A DNA stretch of 5,994 nucleotides from Clostridia bacterium (GTDB lineage Bacteria > Bacillota > Clostridia > Lachnospirales > WQUN01): positions 1 through 5,994 of the forward strand of contig BNUF01000153.1 in NCBI GenBank assembly GCA_025997155.1. Reading direction: 5' to 3'. Under the pieces are notes generated by a model that was given only the letters and a program-made list of their open reading frames with translations, was not told the DNA's origin and made no database searches. Positions 4,627-5,994 of the stretch are shown piece after piece (the first letter of the stretch is position 1; every line of letters starts with the position of its first letter). Both the position numbers and the translations under genes were made by a program.

Positions 4627-5793
4627 GTGAACGACCTGACTAAGCGGCTTCTCGCGGAGGGCTGCTCGCCGGATAAGCACCCCGATTATGTATATTGGGA
4701 CAGTGGGTGGAAGGAGTTTTCATACACATATCAACACAGAATGGGAATCATATGGCAAGCCCCGTGCGGAGTATTCAAAAAAGGCGGATACGCACACGGT
4801 TGGGGCAGTTATATGGGCATAGACTACCGCACCGAAAATAATAACCCGCGTTTCGGGTGTCCTTACCCGGAACGCCCTTGCGAACACAGGAGCGGAGAAC
4901 CGTTTTTTGACGGAGAGAACTGCGTATTTCACGAAACTATGGAACCGTATGACTACGAAAACAGTTTGGAAAAGGCGCGTGACGACGACGGCAAAGCGCG
5001 TCACGCCGCGCTTGAAACCTTGCGGCAGGAGACTCCCGGCGCGTACAGTTGTTATAACCTGCACTGGGACAGCCGAAAAAAAGCGTTTGAGAAACGCTTT
5101 GACATAGAAAACTGCGCTCGGAGCAACTGCCAAAATACAGTATGCGCGATAACGCGAAAACCCCTTGACCCCGCGCCGACATATATCGAGTATGACATTT
5201 TACGGATATGGCACACACGGCTCGGGCTGATTGAGGAAACGCGGCGCGAGATAACAAAGGGCTTGCGCGTGTTCAAGAATTCCTGCGGAAAGACCGTTGC
5301 CGAGCTTTGGATAAAAACGCTTAGCGATACTCACTCCGCTCAAATAACCCCAGAGGAACGGCAGTATTTTTACCACGAGGAAATTCGGCGGCAACACCCG
5401 GATATATCACCGTTTTATCCAAATTACGACGAGTACGATTTCAGCGCGACCGCGCAGAATATGCGGACTAAACCGAAAGGCAAGAACGCCCGCGACTTGG
5501 CGCAGGATTTAGCGGATATTTCCGAGGGCATAATCGTTATACACGAAAGCGACAAAGCAAAAGCGGCGGCGCAAGCCAAACGAGAGCGAAGGGAAACTCG
5601 CCGAAAACAACATAGGCGGCGGCTCGAACGCTTAATCCTCGAAAAAGGTTTCGACGGATTAGAGGGATTAGACCAACACAGGGCGCGGAAGTTAGGCGAT
5701 GACGCGATACAGGCGTTAGAGCGGCGGCGTTGCGCAACCAAGCCGACGCAAGACCGACCAATAGAGCAGTTAAGTCTGTTTGAACTGCAATAG
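4627..5793 (+). CDS. Uncharacterised cysteine-containing protein with C-terminal clamp-binding motif
   Basis: A 388-aa protein starting with GTG three bases after the previous stop, with the G-run at 4613-4617 as a possible ribosome binding site. I do not recognise its family. The N-terminal part (1-110) is rich in Tyr, Trp and Gly (YVYWDSGWKEF, GGYAHGWGSYMG) and has a possible metal site: Cys 78, Cys 85, His 87, Cys 99 and His 102. A second cysteine group (142, 163, 168, 173) sits near the middle. Residues 190-300 are helical. Residues 310-337 form a very basic Ala/Arg/Lys helix suited to binding nucleic acid. The C-terminus is IEQLSLFELQ, where QLSLF (381-385) matches exactly the bacterial beta sliding-clamp binding consensus QL(S/D)LF, also present at the end of Bacillus PolC. 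Action at the replication fork or in repair is inferred from this motif and the nearby origin; no nuclease, helicase or polymerase motif is seen. Confidence 0.85.
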   Translation: MNDLTKRLLAEGCSPDKHPDYVYWDSGWKEFSYTYQHRMGIIWQAPCGVFKKGGYAHGWGSYMGIDYRTENNNPRFGCPYPERPCEHRSGEPFFDGENCVFHETMEPYDYENSLEKARDDDGKARHAALETLRQETPGAYSCYNLHWDSRKKAFEKRFDIENCARSNCQNTVCAITRKPLDPAPTYIEYDILRIWHTRLGLIEETRREITKGLRVFKNSCGKTVAELWIKTLSDTHSAQITPEERQYFYHEEIRRQHPDISPFYPNYDEYDFSATAQNMRTKPKGKNARDLAQDLADISEGIIVIHESDKAKAAAQAKRERRETRRKQHRRRLERLILEKGFDGLEGLDQHRARKLGDDAIQALERRRCATKPTQDRPIEQLSLFELQ

Positions 5794-5802
5794 CAAAACA
5801 TA

Positions 5803-5815
5803 CGGCTAAAAGCCG
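5803..5815 (+). promoter_or_regulatory. Short hairpin between two genes
   Basis: CGGCT (5803-5807) pairs with AGCCG (5811-5815) around AAA. There is no T-run, and the next gene's ribosome binding site begins two bases later, so it may tune translation or protect the transcript rather than terminate it. Confidence 0.3.
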
Positions 5816-5831
5816 AACGGAGGAAATTCTT

Positions 5832-5994
5832 ATGATACCAAAAGCAAAGAAAATGGTAAACATCGCGAACGTCCACGAGGGCGGCACATTTGAATTTGGC
5901 GGCGTCCCGTGGATAGCACTCGAACTGACAGGCGGCGAATGGATAGCTCCAGAGGGGAGCGAACGCAAGACCCATTACACGGGCGGAATATTAG
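5832..5994 (+). CDS. DUF6273-like protein, 3'-partial
   Basis: ATG 5832 has CGGAGG (5818-5823) eight bases upstream. The 54 codons seen before the window ends read as MIPKAKKMVNIANVHEGG followed by TFEFGGVPWIALELTGG and EWIAPEGSERK. The central FEFGGVPWIALE stretch resembles the opening beta strands of DUF6273 proteins, which usually begin with a pattern like FGGxxWxVL and are common in clostridial phages and mobile elements; their function is unknown. The rest of the gene, where that family's other motifs lie, is outside the window, so the call is tentative. It is probably the next member of the right-hand operon, 38 bases after the preceding stop. Confidence 0.6.
   Translation, partial: MIPKAKKMVNIANVHEGGTFEFGGVPWIALELTGGEWIAPEGSERKTHYTGGIL

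Noticed and set aside
5424..5975. Long minus-strand open frame (183 codons) opposite the 388-aa gene
   Set aside because: It lies antisense to a well-supported gene, has no ribosome binding site, and its Arg/Ser/Cys-rich sequence is what the reverse of a Lys/Arg/Ala-rich gene produces.

Overview
The window reads as part of a mobile genetic element (plasmid, replicative phage or integrative element) from a low-to-mid GC Firmicute, most likely a gut-type clostridial lineage. The pointers are strong AGGAGG-type ribosome binding sites 7-9 nt ahead of most starts, GTG used as an alternative start, standard-code reading frames all on the plus strand, tight operon packing, and a cargo of small cysteine-rich and uncharacterised proteins beside a replication initiator-like gene. 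The lineage is inferred from style only; no ribosomal or housekeeping gene is present.

Left part (1-1835): the end of an unrecognised gene that enters from the left, a strong GC hairpin (586-606), then a compact operon. The operon holds a 109-aa coiled-coil protein, a beta-class DNA methyltransferase (DPPY and FMGSG motifs) starting on the base after the previous stop, and a small gene overlapping the methylase stop by GTGA. That small gene is broken by a one-base frameshift.

Middle (1836-3937): a leader with a weak terminator and a hairpin, then a 486-aa protein with two winged-helix-like units, a long amphipathic helical linker and a separate C-terminal region. Directly behind it is what looks like a replication origin. 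Two perfect DnaA boxes (TGTGGATAA) lie 20 bp apart, the first forming the last three codons of the gene. Four abutting 14-bp direct repeats (iteron-like) follow with a decayed fifth, then an AT-rich stretch with two tandem 13-bp repeats. The rest of this 494-bp gene-free stretch holds inverted repeats and a possible promoter.

Right part (3938-5994): a cysteine-rich protein with two predicted membrane segments and an odd acidic Asp/Cys repeat, a 73-aa zinc-ribbon-like protein, a 388-aa cysteine-containing protein three bases downstream, and the start of a gene resembling the DUF6273 family. The 388-aa protein ends in QLSLF plus three residues, a perfect match to the bacterial sliding-clamp binding motif, which suggests a link to the host replisome.

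Working model (inference): the 486-aa protein binds the 14-bp repeats and, with host DnaA, opens the AT-rich stretch. The clamp-motif protein acts at the fork, and the orphan methyltransferase marks or protects the element's DNA.
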